Positions 63,793 to 64,000 of a stretch of DNA of 64,000 nucleotides are shown piece after piece. Numbering within the stretch: the first letter of the stretch is position 1; every line of letters starts with the position of its first letter. The notes beneath the pieces are model-generated. The model was given only the letters and a program-made list of their open reading frames with translations, was not told the origin of the DNA and searched no databases. The position numbers were made by a program, and so were the translations under genes. This DNA is from Silanimonas sp. (GTDB lineage Bacteria; Pseudomonadota; Gammaproteobacteria; Xanthomonadales; Xanthomonadaceae): assembly GCA_026005095.1 (NCBI GenBank), contig BPKK01000001.1, positions 62,001 to 126,000 of the forward strand, given 5' to 3'.

Positions 63793-64000
63793 ATGTCCTC
63801 CGCCTTCATCACCGAAACCATCCTCGACGTCCGCCACTGGACCGACGCCTACTTCAGCTTCACCTGCACCCGCGACGACGGCTTCCGCTTCGAGAACGGC
63901 CAGTTCGTGATGATCGGCCTCTTGGTGGACGGAAAACCGCTGATGCGCGCCTACTCCATCGCCAGCCCGAACTGGGAGGAACAACTCGAGTTCTTCTCGA
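63793..64000 (+). CDS. fpr: Ferredoxin/flavodoxin-NADP+ reductase (N-terminal fragment)
   Basis: The first 69 codons of a gene cut by the right edge. MSSAFITETILDVRHWTDAYFSFTCTRDDGFRFENGQFVMIGL is the N-terminus of the bacterial Fpr family, and the FAD-binding RAYSIASPNWEEQLEFFS (RxYS motif) follows. It moves electrons between NADPH and ferredoxin or flavodoxin. Confidence 0.9.
   Translation, partial: MSSAFITETILDVRHWTDAYFSFTCTRDDGFRFENGQFVMIGLLVDGKPLMRAYSIASPNWEEQLEFFS

Noticed and set aside
63601-63984. 127-aa minus-strand ORF
   Set aside because: Shadow of the fpr start and of a C-rich intergenic stretch; Gly/Arg low-complexity tail.
1-64000. CRISPR arrays, tRNA/rRNA genes, IS elements, prophage or integrase genes
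   Set aside because: Looked for and not seen: no regularly spaced direct repeats, no transposase or integrase motifs, no cloverleaf or rRNA sequence recognised by eye. A tRNAscan or Infernal run could still find a small RNA.

Overview
The window is a GC-rich (about 70% by eye) chromosomal segment of a Gram-negative proteobacterium, most likely a gammaproteobacterium near the Xanthomonadales/Lysobacterales. This rests on the hisR-hisGDCBHAF(IE) operon led by a TrpR-family regulator, the feoA-feoB-small Cys-rich membrane protein arrangement, the liu leucine catabolism cluster, a HiPIP, EfpL, Fur boxes of the TGAGAAT-type, and outer-membrane proteins (TonB receptor, predicted barrel). No tRNA, rRNA, IS element, integrase or CRISPR array was seen.

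Layout. 0-3.8 kb: tcdA fragment, glycine-zipper lipoprotein, membrane-anchored cytochrome c'-like protein, alpha/beta hydrolase, a degenerate HD-GYP protein, DUF456 protein. 3.9-22.4 kb: branched-chain amino acid and acyl-CoA catabolism: icmF (frameshifted), leucine/valine dehydrogenase, isovaleryl-CoA dehydrogenase, thiolase, both methylcrotonyl-CoA carboxylase subunits, methylglutaconyl-CoA hydratase, HMG-CoA lyase and an HSD10-like dehydrogenase. Together these take leucine to acetyl-CoA and acetoacetate. A Fur-controlled feoAB ferrous iron uptake operon sits inside this cluster on the other strand. 20-32 kb: housekeeping and salvage genes (HD-GYP, efpL, Nudix, nhaC, rmuC, HiPIP, mtnBDC of methionine salvage, a glycosyltransferase, a secreted metallophosphatase). 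32-39.7 kb: a complete histidine operon with a regulator whose promoter is covered by a perfect 24-bp palindrome.

40.3-54.3 kb is the unusual part: seven tightly packed minus-strand genes (gaps of at most 4 nt or ATGA overlaps) behind one good sigma70-like promoter. They encode a cytochrome b-like membrane protein, a membrane-anchored decaheme cytochrome, a tandem GlcG-domain secreted protein, a predicted outer-membrane barrel with an SH3-like N-terminus, a decaheme cytochrome fused to an LVIVD beta-propeller, a pentaheme cytochrome, and a cytoplasmic flavoprotein fused to two cyclic-nucleotide-binding domains and four Fe-S cluster motifs. At least 25 c-type hemes are encoded. It looks like a complete trans-envelope electron conduit, but it is not a recognisable Mtr, Omc/Pcc or Cyc2 system.

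54.4-64 kb: mfd, a Rossmann-fold protein, an iron-regulated TonB receptor, class I fumarase, a small STAS-like protein, a cold-shock protein and the start of ferredoxin-NADP reductase.

A cross-cutting observation: at least seven single-base frame disruptions occur in otherwise well-preserved genes (icmF, liuD, an SDR gene, the barrel gene twice, an Ala/Pro-rich lipoprotein twice). Six of the seven are +1 insertions. They are more likely assembly errors than gene decay, so the affected genes should be read as probably intact until checked.
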